From NCBI GenBank assembly GCA_002914805.1, contig JXTB01000036.1:182141-246140 (forward strand): 64,000 nt of DNA, read 5' to 3'. The position numbers and the translations under genes were made by a program. This DNA is from Parasponia andersonii. Its lineage: Eukaryota; Streptophyta; Magnoliopsida; Rosales; Cannabaceae. Position 1 is the first letter of the stretch. The number at the start of each line of letters is the position of its first letter. Below the pieces are notes generated by a model. That model worked only from the letters and a program-made list of their open reading frames with translations, was not told where the DNA came from and did no database searches. Positions 49,125 to 60,889 of the stretch are shown here, piece after piece.

Positions 49125-50330
49125 TCACATGTGGTACTTTTTCAAATGCTGGGCATTCCACGTGTTTAGTATGTTCTTCCTGGTCTTGAGTTCTTTCAGG
49201 ACGTATGCACCATTGTTAAGCACCTTAATCACCTCGTAGGGCCCTACCCAGTTAGAATCTAGCTTCAAGGAATTTCCTGTTCTGACCTTCAAGACCCAAT
49301 CTCCAGCGTTAAACTGACGAGCGTTAACCTTCTTCGAGTAGTAAGACCTAGCCTGCTGGTGGTACGAGGCCAGATGGACCAGGGCCATGTCCCTTGTTTC
49401 TTCCAGGAGGTCTGTGTTGTGGCTTAGCTGCTACTCGTTTAGTGAGATGTCTCTTACCATTTCGGTCGAAGGGTCGGGAGGCCAATCTCGGTCGAGATCA
49501 CAACCTCCGACCCGTAGACCATGGCAAATGGTATTCTTCCCGTTGATCTCCGCTTTGTGGTTCGATGGGCCCACACGACGGCCGGTAGCTCTTCTAACCA
49601 CCTTCCTTTAGCCTCCTGCAAGTTCTTTTTTATATTGCTGAATATGGCCTTGTTTTTTGCCTCTGCTTAGCCGTTCCCCTGAGGGTAGTTTACGGATGAG
49701 AAGCTGAGCTTTATATCATACAACTCACATAACTCCTTAAACTTAGCGTTCTAGAACTATGTGCCATGATCAACATGTATCTCTTTCGGGATTCCGTATC
49801 GGCAAATTATGTTTTTCCAAATGAAGTTAATCGTGTCTGCCTTATTGACGGTCACGTGGGCTTCAGCTTCTACCCATTTGGCGAAATAATCGGTGGCCAA
49901 CATGACATACCTTCTTCCCCTTGGACTTCTAGAGAGCTCTCTAACGATGTCCAGACCCCATTTAGCGAAGGGCCAAGGAGTTATATTCGAATGGAGTTCC
50001 TCCGTGGGTTGGCACTTCATGGGGGTAAACCTATGGCACTTGTCATATTTCTTGAAAAACTGGGCCGCCTCGGTCATCATGTATGGCCAGAAGTATCCAG
50101 TCGTTAAGGCCTTGTAGGCGAGCCTACGCTCACCAGAGTGGTTGCCACACGCTCCCTAGTGGATTTCCTCCATCAGCTTCTGCGCCTCGATGGGACCTAT
50201 GCACCTCAGCATTGGTCCCATCGCTGATCTTTTATATAGTCGGTCCCTCACCATTGAGTATCGGGCAGCCTTCAGTCTGATCGACCTCGCTTTTTGAGGG
50301 GCCTACGAGCAGGTTTCCTGACACTAGGTA
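49125..50330 (-). pseudogene. Gypsy integrase, decayed
   Basis: The frame at 49757-50080 carries the zinc finger end (KKYDKCHRFTP) and core (PFAKWGLDIVRELSRSPRGR, ATDYFAKWVEAEA, IICRYGIPKEI). The frame at 49125-49388 gives the C-terminal part (ARSYYSKKVNARQFNAGDWV, NWVGPYEVIKVLNNGAYVL), which lacks a chromodomain, as in Tat elements. Stops and shifts at 49390-49756 and 50081-50330 separate them. Confidence 0.85.
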
Positions 50331-51180
50331 TTAGGTGATGGGTCTCATCCAGCCTTCGTCTTCAGAGTCAGTCACAAACAAGTGGAGTGCGGGGGTCTTA
50401 AAAGGGTCTCTCGTGTTTTCACCCTCTAGCAGAATCTCTGTGTGTTTGGTCGTCTCCCCGATCGACGCGCATCTAGCTAGCTCATCGGCCTTTTGATTCA
50501 TCTCCTTGGGTATCTGTTCGATATTGAAGCTGCTAAAGTGGGCTTTTGCTCCCATTATCCTAGAGAAGTACCTATGTAATCTTAGCTCTTTTACTTCGAA
50601 GTCTCCTCTGACCTGACCCACGATCAGCTGTAAGTCAGTCCTTACTGCGATGTTCTCTACTCCGAAGTGCAGAGCCAGCTCAAGGCCATGCAAAGCCAGC
50701 TCAAGGTCCATCCTTCGTCTTCAGAGTCAGTCACAAACACGTGGAGTGCGGGGGTCTCAAAAGGGTCTCTCGTATTTTCACCCTCTAGTAGAATCTCCGT
50801 GTGTTTGATCGTCCCCCCGATCGACGCGCTTCTAGCTAGCTTATCGGCCTTTTGATTCATCTCCCTGGGTATCTGTTCGATATCGAAGCTGCTAAAGCGG
50901 GCTTTCACTCCCATTATCCTGGAGAAGTACCTATGTAACCTTAGCTCTTTTACTTCGAAGTCTCCCCTGACTTGACCCACGATCAGCTGTGAGTCAGTCC
51001 TTACTGCGATGTTCTCTACTCCGAAGTGCAGAGCCAGTTCAAGGCCTTGCAGCAGTGTCTCATACTCCGCCTCATTGTTCGTTGCCTGGAAACTAAGCCT
51101 CAAAGCTTTCTCTACCCTGAGTCTTGCTGGGGTCTGCAGGACTATTCCGATTCCTGACCCTGAGGTGTTCATGGATCCGT
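50331..51180 (-). pseudogene. Gypsy archaeal-type RNase H domain, partly duplicated
   Basis: The frame at 50657-51172 encodes GSGIGIVLQTPARLRVEKAL, NNEAEYETLLQGLELALHFG and VRTDSQLIVGQVRGDFEVKE. The frame at 50331-50711 repeats the second half (LELALHFGVENIAVRTDLQL...). An additional RNase H of this sort after pol is described for Tat-lineage elements. Confidence 0.8.
50353..51070. repeat. 359-bp tandem duplication inside RNase H
   Basis: 50353-50711 is repeated as 50712-51070 with few substitutions; CCTTCGTCTTCAGAGTCAGT is at 50353 and 50712. Confidence 0.9.
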
Positions 51181-51351
51181 TGGTGTAGAAAGTCTAGGCT
51201 GAAGGGATGTGAGGTGGAGACGTCTAAAGCGGGTCGCACGGCTCGCCGAAGGATTGGATTTCCACTAGGAAGTCTGCCATGACTTGCCCTTTCTTCACCA
51301 CTCGAGGCCGATACTCGATGTCATATATCCCCAGGTCGATGGCCTACTTGG

Positions 51352-52356
51352 TCAGTCATCCCGATAGGTCCGGTTTGGCCAAGCTAGCCAGATAGGGAAA
51401 TCCGTATACACCGTAATCGAGTGTGCCTCGAAGTATTGCCTGAGTCTTTTCTTAGCGTTGACCAAAGCGAGGACCAGTTTCTCCGCCATACTATATTGTG
51501 TCTCAGCGTCTAGGAGCATGTGGCTTGCGTAAAATACCGGCTTCTGTTTGCTGTCTTCCTCGACGCACAGTACGGCACTGATCGCTACTTTGTACACTGT
51601 CAAATAAGCATATAGGTGCTACCCCTCTGCTGGGAAAACCAGGATAGGAGGGTGACTTAAGTACAGTTTGTCCTGCTCCTCCCCCCAGACGACTGTGGAG
51701 TTTTTCTTTATGCACTCGAAGAAAGGCTTACATTGGTCAGACATTTTGGAGACAAACTGTCTGAGAGCGGCTATCTTCCCAGTTAGGTGCTGGACCTCCT
51801 GAATAGTTGAGGATCTTTATACATCTGCGATTGAAGACAACTAGGTCAGGTTGGCCTCAATACCCCTTCTGCTCATGATGTGCCCCAGGAACTGGCCAGA
51901 GGACACCCCAAATGCGCATTTATTGGGGTTCAGACGCATCCAGTATTGCCTCATAATCTGGAAACATTCATCCAGATGTCCCAGATTGTCCGAAGCTTCT
52001 TTACTCTTTACGACCATGTCGTCGATGTAGACCTCCATCGTCTTCCCAAGTAGCTCAGCGAATATTTTGTTCATGAGCGTCTGGTAGGTCACCCCTGCAT
52101 TCTTCAAGCCAAAAGGTATGCATCTGTAACAGTACAGACCTCGCTCCGTAATGAATGCCGTGTGGATCTGATCTTCCTCATATAAAGGGATCTGGTTGTA
52201 TCCAGAATAGGCATCTAGGAAGCTCATCCTATCGAATCCAACCGTCGCATCGACTATTTGATCGATCTTTGGCAGGGGAAGGCTATCCTTCGGGCAGGCC
52301 TTGTTCAGATTGGTGAAGTCTATGCAAGTATGATCATCGTCGTTTTTCTTCTTTAC
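51352..52356 (-). pseudogene. Gypsy reverse transcriptase and RNase H, truncated
   Basis: Within the frame at 51841-52407 the gypsy part gives CIDFTNLNKACPKDSLPLPK, SFLDAYSGYNQIPLYEEDQI, IPFGLKNAGVTYQTLMNKIF and the catalytic VYIDDMVVKSK. The frame at 51352-51603 gives RNase H (KPVFYASHMLLDAETQYSMA...LVLALVNAKKRLRQYFEAH). A frameshifted stretch lies between. The N-terminal part of RT is cut off at about 52356. Confidence 0.88.
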
Positions 52357-54060
52357 CGAGTTCATACTCGTGGCTTTCGTGCGTGGAGTATTTTTACTAA
52401 AGTACACCGAGGACTTAGAGTGATTAATCTTTTGTCCCGACCACTCGCAATATTTCTTTTGATATAATGGAGCATTCCTATGGCCATCTTCTTAGTAGCT
52501 CTTCCAAAGAGCAAAAGGTCATCCACAAATTGAACATGGGAAATTTCTGGTCCTGATCTGTTAAGCTTAATACATTTGATTACTCCTTCATTACCCGTGT
52601 GCATCAAGATTCTAGAGAGGGCCTCTACGCCTATGAAGAAGTAGGGTAAGATTGGATCTTCTTGTCGCAACCCCCTAGTGGGGGTGAAGGAACAACTGAG
52701 CTCCAATTAAGAAGTAGCGAGAAAGATGCTGACTGAACACAAGTTATATCCCAATGGATCTAAGAAGGATTAAGTCCAATATTGATAAGCACATGCTTAA
52801 TAAAATCCCACTCTAAGCAGTCGTAGGCCTTCTCTAAATTGATCTTGAGAAGCATCAAGGGAGCACTTCTTGTGTGATTATAAAGTTCTCCGCTATGGCT
52901 ATGCCATGAACAAAAGTCGTTTGGAAGGGAGAAATTAATTTCGATAGGAGTCCTTTAACTCTATTCGCGAGGATCTTAGTTATGACTTTATAAATAGTAT
53001 TGCATAGACTAATGGGCAGAAGTCATTGACTGAGGGAATTTCTGCTATCACATTACTTTCTTCAATTGATAGTGAGTAAGAGAATAAATTCTCTAGGTCT
53101 GGAGTAAAGGAAATGGGATCAGAAATGCACGTTTTAGACAGCTTCTTCTGTATGAAGGTTGGCCAATTTTCTCCCGAGATGTCAACCAAACACCAACATT
53201 ATTTTTAATAGTATTTATTCTATTTTGGGATTGCTGAATTACTATCGATAGGTGGAAAATTTTGTATTTTTGTCCCTTTCCCTTAGCCAGAGCGCTCTCG
53301 ACTTTTGGCGCCATAAATTTTCCTCTCTGCTCAATAATTCTTCAAGACGGCCTTGTAGTCTACTTTCGTAGTCAAGAATTTCATTCATGTGAGGAGCTTG
53401 TCGAAAAGCATTAATCTGATTTCTAACACTATTTATTTCTACTTGAACAGAGCTAAACTGATCGCAATTCTAGGCATAGAATACTTTTCTAGTAGTGTTC
53501 TATCAGCCTAACAACAGAACCTCTGGATTGAAATTGGAGTATGACTGCCACGCTCTTTTTATCACCTATTTTGATCTAGGGTCCTTAGTTCAAGCTTCAT
53601 TAAACTTAAACGAACTCTTTTCCCGAGTATCCAAATCTAGCGAAAAAAATCACCAAGCTATGATCGAAAACAATGGCCAATAGAATATGCACTTAGGCTG
53701 CAGGGTAAAGAAGTCGCCATGCCTCGTTACAAATAGCTCTGTCATGTTTAGCCTTAAGAGTGAGCCAACGCTCGCCTTCCATTATGCCATGTAAATATTC
53801 CACCTGAAGCCCCTATATCTATAAGGCCTAAGTCAGTAACCACGTTCCTTAAAGCTTGAGACGACCGTTGAGAATTTCATATCGAGCCTGGGCCCATGCT
53901 TTCAGAATCATTCAACGTACCATTCAGGTCACCTAATAGTAGCCAGGGATAAGCAAAAACATAGGGTATTGCACGAATCCAATTCCAAAAATCAGCTTTC
54001 TCTGAGGTTCTAGCCTGACCATATATAGCAGATACTTGAGAGCCTGGGCCCATTCGTATC
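52357..54060 (-). mobile_element. L1-type LINE fragment (endonuclease and reverse transcriptase remnants)
   Basis: Minus strand from right: an AP-endonuclease stretch near 53900-54055 (VSAIYGQARTSEKADFWNW, then AYPWLLLGDLNGTLNDSES), an inter-domain region, then RT pieces SIEESNVIAEIPSVND (near 53050) and GLRQEDPILPYFFIGVEALS with ISHVQFVDDLLLFG (52500-52670), and finally SGQKIN...VYFSKNTPRTK at 52365-52440. The RT catalytic FADD reads FVDD. Both ends are missing: no start of ORF1, no 3' poly-A. Confidence 0.85.
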
Positions 54061-55158
54061 AGAGTTATTTTTAATTTCGAAATATGGTGAAACTATTAGC
54101 TTTATTCATATTTCATAGGAGAGGTAGTTTATTCTTTTTTTAATTAAATCATAGTAAAGCAAGTTGTTTTGTGTCAACAAAGAAATATGTAAAGCCACTT
54201 TATCTTGGCAAAATATGAAACTGCTTTGACTTTAAGTAAGAAATTTCTTTTATTATAAAGGAAGAAATTGACTTGAGTTATGGTACCAAACACCATAAAC
54301 TACTAGAGGCATGTGATACATAGAAACTCTATGATAGTTTTTACACCTCTTATTATGCGGTGCTAAGCACCAATGGTAGTCCACTATAATATCAATATGG
54401 TAATTAGCATAATCCTTCTACAATTAGCGTAGCATTTAATGCTCATATCTTTTCTAGTATTTAGGATGTTCAAGTATCAAATAATCACGATAGTGCTGAA
54501 CTCTTGCTCCCATTTGATCTCATTTGAATTGAACACTTTAAATATCTATGTAGATTAGAGTAGTAGATGTTGGTCATGTATATCCATTTGTGCTTATTGA
54601 TCATAATTGTGTTAATTGTCAACAATTACTCTTTTATTAATGATGCCCCAATATAATTAGTTTATTACTTAGATAGACATAATCCGTATAAAGAAGTATG
54701 TTTCCTAGTTAAGATTATCATTATCACTAAACAAATTAACAAGGCTGATACGAATTTGGCACAAAATTTAACTTACATATACTAAATTCGTGCCATTCTT
54801 TATTACATGTATCATGATATAAATACTAAATTGTTACCTCTAAATTAAATGATGGAGAATAGATATCAAAGAATCTGGGTTTGTCGTAAGCAAGTATCAA
54901 TATGGTCGTAGACAAACAACAAAACCAAACTATGAAAGGCTCATCAATAGGCAAAAAGCCCTCTTGTAGTGATGATGGCTTGAACATACTTAACCGGGTT
55001 AACACGTCTAGTGATCAATTCTCATATGAATAAAACATACAAATTAAGGGAGAAGAACATGATTAAGGGTAATTTTGGCCAAAATGACTTTACATGACTA
55101 TTTCTCAAAATGATTTTTTCAAGACAGTCACAATATTAACAATTGAGTAGTCACCATA
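54061..55158. other. Intergenic AT-rich DNA
   Basis: No gene or repeat recognised. A small inverted repeat pairs GAATTTGGCAC (about 54754) with GTGCCATTC-type sequence near 54792. Confidence 0.45.
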
Positions 55159-55759
55159 TTTATGACTAGAGATAGAAAAATGGATGGGCCCAAAAAAAAA
55201 AAAAAAGCAAGCCGGGCTGGCGAGCTCTTAGGCAGGTTGAGACGGGCCAACCCATTCTTGGCCCTTTTTAAAAATAAAAAACAAATTAATATATTAGAGT
55301 TTTTTAAAAAAAGAATTCAAACATGCTATGTTTTAATTAAATTTTTTAATTATATATTTAACTAAAAATTTTAAAACAATAGAAAATATGTTATGTTTTT
55401 TTTTACTGATAAAAATTTAAAAATAATTAAATAAGATATATTATACAAGTTGAATAGATAATTTAAAAATGTTAAAAAATAAAAATATTAAGAAAATTAT
55501 TTAGAATTATAATGAAAATGTTAAAAAAAAAATAAAGAAACAAAGAAATTTGAAATTTGATTTTATTGATTTAATCTTTGATTATCTCATTAAAAACCTT
55601 ATTAAGAAAAACTCATCGAGATAAAACCTTAGTAAGATAAAAAGAGTGTAGTCTTAATGATTATAATTCAAATTATTATATACAAAAAAATACTAATATA
55701 TCATCAATTATGAGTCATCATCGTTTATGTACAAATTATTTAAATTTTCAGTCAATTCT

Positions 55760-57650
55760 TCATTGCAAATACGAATATGATCTTAATTTCGTCTAGCACT
55801 TGTTACTAGTCTTTAACACATTCTAGCGCCTCAATCATTTCAGGGGTCAACGAAGTCCTTCACTCATCTACTATCATCTCAGTCGTACTAAAAGCAAACT
55901 CTAAATAAATTATGGACACCTGAATAGTTAAAATGTCACACAGTAATTGTGAAAGTACTAAAAATCTCGATTGATGCCTTTACTACCATTTCAAAACTTT
56001 GAAGTTCTCATCATCGGAGTTGATGTCGGAATCTAGCTCAAAATACTATTTAAGTTCATAGGATTGCGGTTGATTCGTTGGTGGAAATAGTTGACTTAAA
56101 CTCGATGATGAGCCATGACTAAGCCAATAAGAACGAGAACCTACCATAGTCTAAATTACTTATTCTACCAAACTTAGTCTCATTTATATTATACACATGA
56201 GCCTCAATATATGGAATTATAGTCTATCTCAAAACATGTAGAAATATAGCTAATTAAATTAAAATAACAATTTAATTTAATAAAGGAATTGGAAATCGAT
56301 ATTTAAAAAATATTTATTGCATACATGTTATAATGGGTTCAAATAAAGGGTCACATTTTTCTATAGAAAATATTTTGACAATAAAAAAGATATAACATAA
56401 AATAATTTGAGAAGTATGATAATAAATACCAGATAAAGGAACAATTGCTTCATAAAAAAATTCTAAAAATTGTACAATATTTTTGCAAACAAACTAATCT
56501 TCATCTTTCAATACTAATGAATCCATTTTTGAATTGTAATATATAGTAATTAGAATTTTATATCCAATTGCATTTTTCAACATCAAATAAATATAATTCT
56601 ATTTTATGGGCATGTCAACTTGGAATTTTCTTGGTTTTAATCCTTGGACTTTACAATATATTTTAAATTCGGTAATGTGATGATCAGAAACATAAATCTA
56701 AGCAATGACATATCGAATATTTTCAATATAGACAGTTATTATATCCATACTTGATTTGATGCTCAGGTTGATGATATGACATGTACAACATTGATGCAGT
56801 AAGAATCTTTCACTATGTGAACTAACCAAATTTTAAGTAATTTTGTAGCCTTTGTGTTAGCAGTAACATTATCTAAAGTGATAGAGATAATGCAGTTAGA
56901 TGTGTCTTAGACTTTAACATCATTTAAAATTCTATCTCTAATATTTTCTGCATTATGTTTGTCATTAACGACTCTAAAACCAATTATTCTTTTTTTGCAT
57001 TATCCATCTTGAATCTAAATAATGTGTAATTATGTTAATCTTGTTTAGAATTAGCATCCTAAATATTTGATGTCAATACAATGAAAAATTTTGATGAAGT
57101 TAATTCAAATATTAGTTTTTTGTACATAAATTCATAAACTCTAATCAAATCAATTATAGAGGTATTTTTAGAAACTCTTTTAATGTTTGGACAATAAGAT
57201 CTTCTAATGTGATCTTTATGGCAATTAAACGTAATATAGACTCCCTAGCCACTAAAGGATCACAGTTCTAAGAATTTACTGAACCATCCTTGTGGAATTA
57301 AAGTGTTGATTAAGTAAGCTCCATGCCTCTTTTATGTTTTTTGACATATGCATCATTATGTCTGTTGAGACGAGTAGTCCTACCATATGGTTTAGCAATT
57401 AATACTTTCTTATAATATTTATATCTCGTTATTTTGTCTTTTTACCATCGGCCTCATCTTTGAATTCCATATCGAAATGGTCTCATACATTGGAAGTTAT
57501 CCTTACATATTTTGAGATCGTGCTTGCACTCGACGAACAACTTCCATTAGCATTCAGATTAGTTTACATTTTGGGACTTAGTCACCCCCTTCAACTATGC
57601 GAATTTGGTATTCTTCTTTATTAGCATCCATTTCCAAATCAATATGGATA
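55760..57650 (-). pseudogene. hAT transposase, heavily decayed
   Basis: No frame longer than 60 codons survives, but ordered signatures remain: MDANKEEYQIRIV near 57630 at the start, a BED-finger-like stretch near 57500-57590, an ITLDNVTANTKATKLL motif near 56850-56890 (the TxDNASxN block of hAT catalytic domains) and the dimerisation block near 55840-55940 reading LTIQVSIIYLEFAFSTTEMI. Stops and shifts occur throughout, so it makes no transposase. Confidence 0.75.
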
Positions 57651-57699
57651 TTTTTTAACATATCCATATCATATATTTAACATACTAATACATTACTTA

Positions 57700-58200
57700 A
57701 TTAATTTGAATTTACAATTTAGAATGATAATAAATATATTACTAATCTAATTATAATAAACTTTCTACTAACTTAATTGTAAATATTTTACCAATCTAAC
57801 TAACTTGAATTAGAATTATAATAAACATATTACTAAATTAATTAATTTAAACATGCTATTATAATAAATTTTCTACTAACTTAATTATAAACATTGAAAT
57901 TAAACATACTACTAAATATAACAACATAAGTCATAATTATGATAATAAATATAATACTAATTTAATTAACTTGAATTAGAATTATAATAAACATATTACT
58001 AAATTAACTAATTTGAACATATTATTATAATAAAGTTTATACTAACTTAATTGTAAATATTTTACTGATTTAATTAACTTGAATTAAAATTATAATAAAC
58101 ATATTATTAAATTAATTAATTTTAACATATTAGAATAATAAACGTTCTACTAATTTAACTGAAATTAAACATACTACTAAACATAACTACATAAGTCATA
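57700..58200. repeat. AT-rich diverged tandem repeats inside the hAT element
   Basis: AACTTGAATTARAATTATAATAAACAT recurs at 57802, 57968 and 58076, with ACATACTACTAAA at about 57904 and 58169. Irregular spacing of 108 and 166 bp suggests serial duplication with loss. Confidence 0.7.
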
Positions 58201-58766
58201 ATTGTGATAATACTATTATACTAGTAAATTAATTGAAATTAAAAAGAAGATTATGATAAATTGAATTTTAGATACCTAAAAAATAATAAAATTACACCTT
58301 GAATTGAACTTTAAGAGTTGAGATACTTGTTTAATAAAAGATCATTGGATTTTAGAAGAATTGGAAGTGGAGATTATAAAATCTAATTAAAAGTTATAAC
58401 TTGGTAATTAGATAATATAATTAGAAAAAAAAAAAAGAAAATTAAGAATATAATTAGAGAGAATAAAAGAGTATTAGATTGAACTGAAACTTGCTATTTA
58501 TAGTATAGAAAATAAATTTTAATTTATTTTAAAACATTAAAAAATACATATAAAAAAAGATAAATTAGGGGAGTTGTTGATGCTCTCCTCAGCCACAATG
58601 TTATTATTTCCATGGGTGGTAATAACAATTCTAGGCCCTCCCAAAAAAAAAAGAAGAAACTACACAGGGCTGATCGGCTGAGCTGGGCTGAGCCTAGGTC
58701 CTTCTATTTATGGGCCAACAGGGCTAACCCATTAGGCCCAGCCTAATCGCTAGCTCTATTTATGAC

Positions 58767-60457
58767 TATAAATTTATGATTTTTAATATATTATAAATAT
58801 GTTTTGTGACAATCCTAAAAAAAGATTTCTATACATTAGTCTAAAAAATTATGTCCTACTCCAAACCACTACAAGTCACGTCCATTTCTCCAAATCAAAC
58901 TATTCACTTTGGGTTTTTTATATTTGTTAGTATAGTAAGGAAAATAGACCTATATAATATCATTTTATTTCAAAATAAAATTTTGTGATTACTATTTAGG
59001 AATTTTTTTTATTCAAAAAAAATTGTAGGGGTCAATGTTACTATGATCAATAATCATATTATTCATATAATAATTATTTTTAGAAAAGTCATGAAATACT
59101 CATTAAAAAATATTTCTTAAAAATAGTCCCCCAAAGAAAAATCATTTTACTTCGAAGTAGTCATATTTTGCATTCAAAAAAAAAAAAAAAGAGAAATAGT
59201 CATATTTTGGTCACTTTTCCATGTTTAAATACAGTAAATTTGAGAAAGAAAATAAAAATGGGTATTTTGGACAATGAATAGAGAACTTTGTTTTAGGCAA
59301 ATCTTTATGTAATTTGTCACTTTAATTCTTTATCTCACCACTTATATTTTCACACATCAGATTAAACCAATAATTGGTAATAACCCAGAAAAAAAAAAAA
59401 AAAGGCCTTACAGAAATACAGTCCATAGAGTCAAAAATTGAAAAATCTCGGATGTTTGATTTTTTGGAAAAATCCATGATTAATTTAGAAAAATATCATT
59501 TTTACTAAATACTTAGAAAAATACTTTTTTTTCTTTAAAATTAATATTTTTCAGTGATACTTAAGATAACGAGTTAGGTTATTTTGGGTAACCAATCTAA
59601 TTTCTTGAAGTAACCAATCAAATTATCTTAAGTAATTTGATAGATTACCTAAAGTATCTTACCAATTAATAAAACATGATATTTTTCTAAATACTTTTAA
59701 AAATTATATTTTTCTAATTAAATCCAAGATTTTTCAACGTTTTTTAACTTTTACCATAAAAGTCTAATTTTCTCAAAAAAAAAAAAAAAGGCTCGTTTAC
59801 TTTTCTATTGGTCATGATCGTAAAATTGGCCAAACCATTGACTAGATTTGTTAGTATTAAAAGCCGATTCAATTTCTATTTTGGGTTTTTTAAGCTAAAT
59901 AGCCAAATTTTAGATGATAGTTTGCAAAATAGCTATTTTTTGAACACTGTTAAAAAGTCGAATTTTGAAAATTATTTTTAAAAATGGTTATTTTTCATAT
60001 TTAGCATATCAAAATAAATTGACTTATTTTTGAAAATTGACTTATTTTTTTTTNTAAAGATACTTAATGTAACGAGTCGAGTTAATTAGGGTGAATAATC
60101 GAGTTATTTAAGATAATAAGTCTGATTACCTTAAATATCTTAACCAATTATCTTAAGTACCTTATTAATCAGTAAAAAGTGGCATTTTTCTATATTTTTT
60201 TAAAAATTTTACCATATAAAATCAAGTTCCCTCTTACTTTTATCTCCACGTGCCAAAATTATACATTGAAATCGCGTCACCGACTCTAGGCCTAAATGGG
60301 GAGAAGAACAATAAGAAAAACCTACGATGCTATGTAACTGATCAAGTCCATTCAATACTATTTGGAATTTTAGATACAAACACATGTGCATTATTGAGAA
60401 AGGGAGCCAAAACCGCTTTTTATTATTAGAATGATATATATATATATATATATTTAT
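58767..60457. other. AT-rich intergenic DNA with diverged duplicated blocks
   Basis: No gene. Two related segments near 59560-59700 and 60058-60200 share AACGAGT(T/C)RRGTTA, ATCTTAAGTA and ATTAATMARTAAAA words. One ambiguous base (N) is at 60054. Confidence 0.45.
59888..60056. repeat. Inverted-repeat partner of 63400-63590
   Basis: TTTTTTAAGCTAAATAGCC, then TAGTTTGCAAAATAGC, GAATTTTGAAAATTATTTTT and TTTTTCATATTTAGCAT appear in the same order as in the reverse complement of 63400-63590. Confidence 0.7.
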
Positions 60458-60784
60458 GGTTTCTAATCCTATAGATATATTTTTTAAACTTATGTATATG
60501 TATTTTTTTTAGTCGTTAGATCATTATCATAAATTAATCCAACAAATATAATGATATACTATAGATATATTTTTTAAACTTATGTATATGTATTTTTTTT
60601 AGTCGTTAGATCATTATCATAAATTAATCCAACAAATATAATGATATATTTGAAAAGATGTACATCATTAATATTATTTCTCTCTCATATATTTTATAAT
60701 AAGAAGACAGGCACAATAAATTTTAATTAGTCAAAATGATATCCACATATAGGTAAAAAAAATAAATACCTATTAGATTATTGC
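60458..60784. mobile_element. MITE family A, copy 6, with internal 90-bp duplication
   Basis: Starts GGTTTCTAATCCTATAG and ends TATTAGATTATTGC between TA repeats. It keeps the family blocks AAAGATGTACATCATTAAT and ATTTTAATTAGTCAAAATGA. The segment 60471-60560 is repeated as 60561-60650. Confidence 0.75.
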
Positions 60785-60795
60785 TTATATATATA

Positions 60796-60886
60796 TAGAG
60801 AAAAATTCTAGCGTCTAGCGTAAGAGTGCATATATATATATAGAGAAAAATTCTAGCGTCTAGCGTAAGAGTGCATATAGAAAAAT
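60796..60886. repeat. 45-bp direct duplication
   Basis: TAGAGAAAAATTCTAGCGTC begins at 60796 and again at 60841; a third partial echo (TAGAAAAATTTAGCGTAAGA) follows at 60878. Confidence 0.9.
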
Positions 60887-60889
60887 TTA

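Larger units (their letters stand above)
43247..52356 (-). mobile_element. Ty3/gypsy Tat-type retrotransposon, 5'-truncated, with antisense gene
   Basis: From left: one LTR beginning TGTTGGTGCGATTC, an antisense gene (plus strand) with a PF04195-like domain, two tandem-repeat arrays, then integrase, RNase H and reverse transcriptase on the minus strand. An antisense ORF between pol and the 3' LTR is a known trait of the Tat/Retand lineage. GC content is clearly higher than the neighbouring DNA. Truncated within reverse transcriptase by LINE sequence; gag, protease, PBS and 5' LTR are missing. Confidence 0.85.
55167..58758 (-). mobile_element. hAT (Ac-like) DNA transposon, 3.6 kb, with exact 8-bp TSD
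   Basis: TTTATGAC flanks both ends (55159-55166 and 58759-58766), an exact 8-bp duplication as made by hAT transposases. Terminal inverted repeats begin TAGAGATAGAAAAATGGATG at the left and, in reverse, TAGAGCTAGCGATTAGGCTG at the right, both followed by GGGCC-rich subterminal DNA. The interior holds a decayed transposase on the minus strand. Confidence 0.9.
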
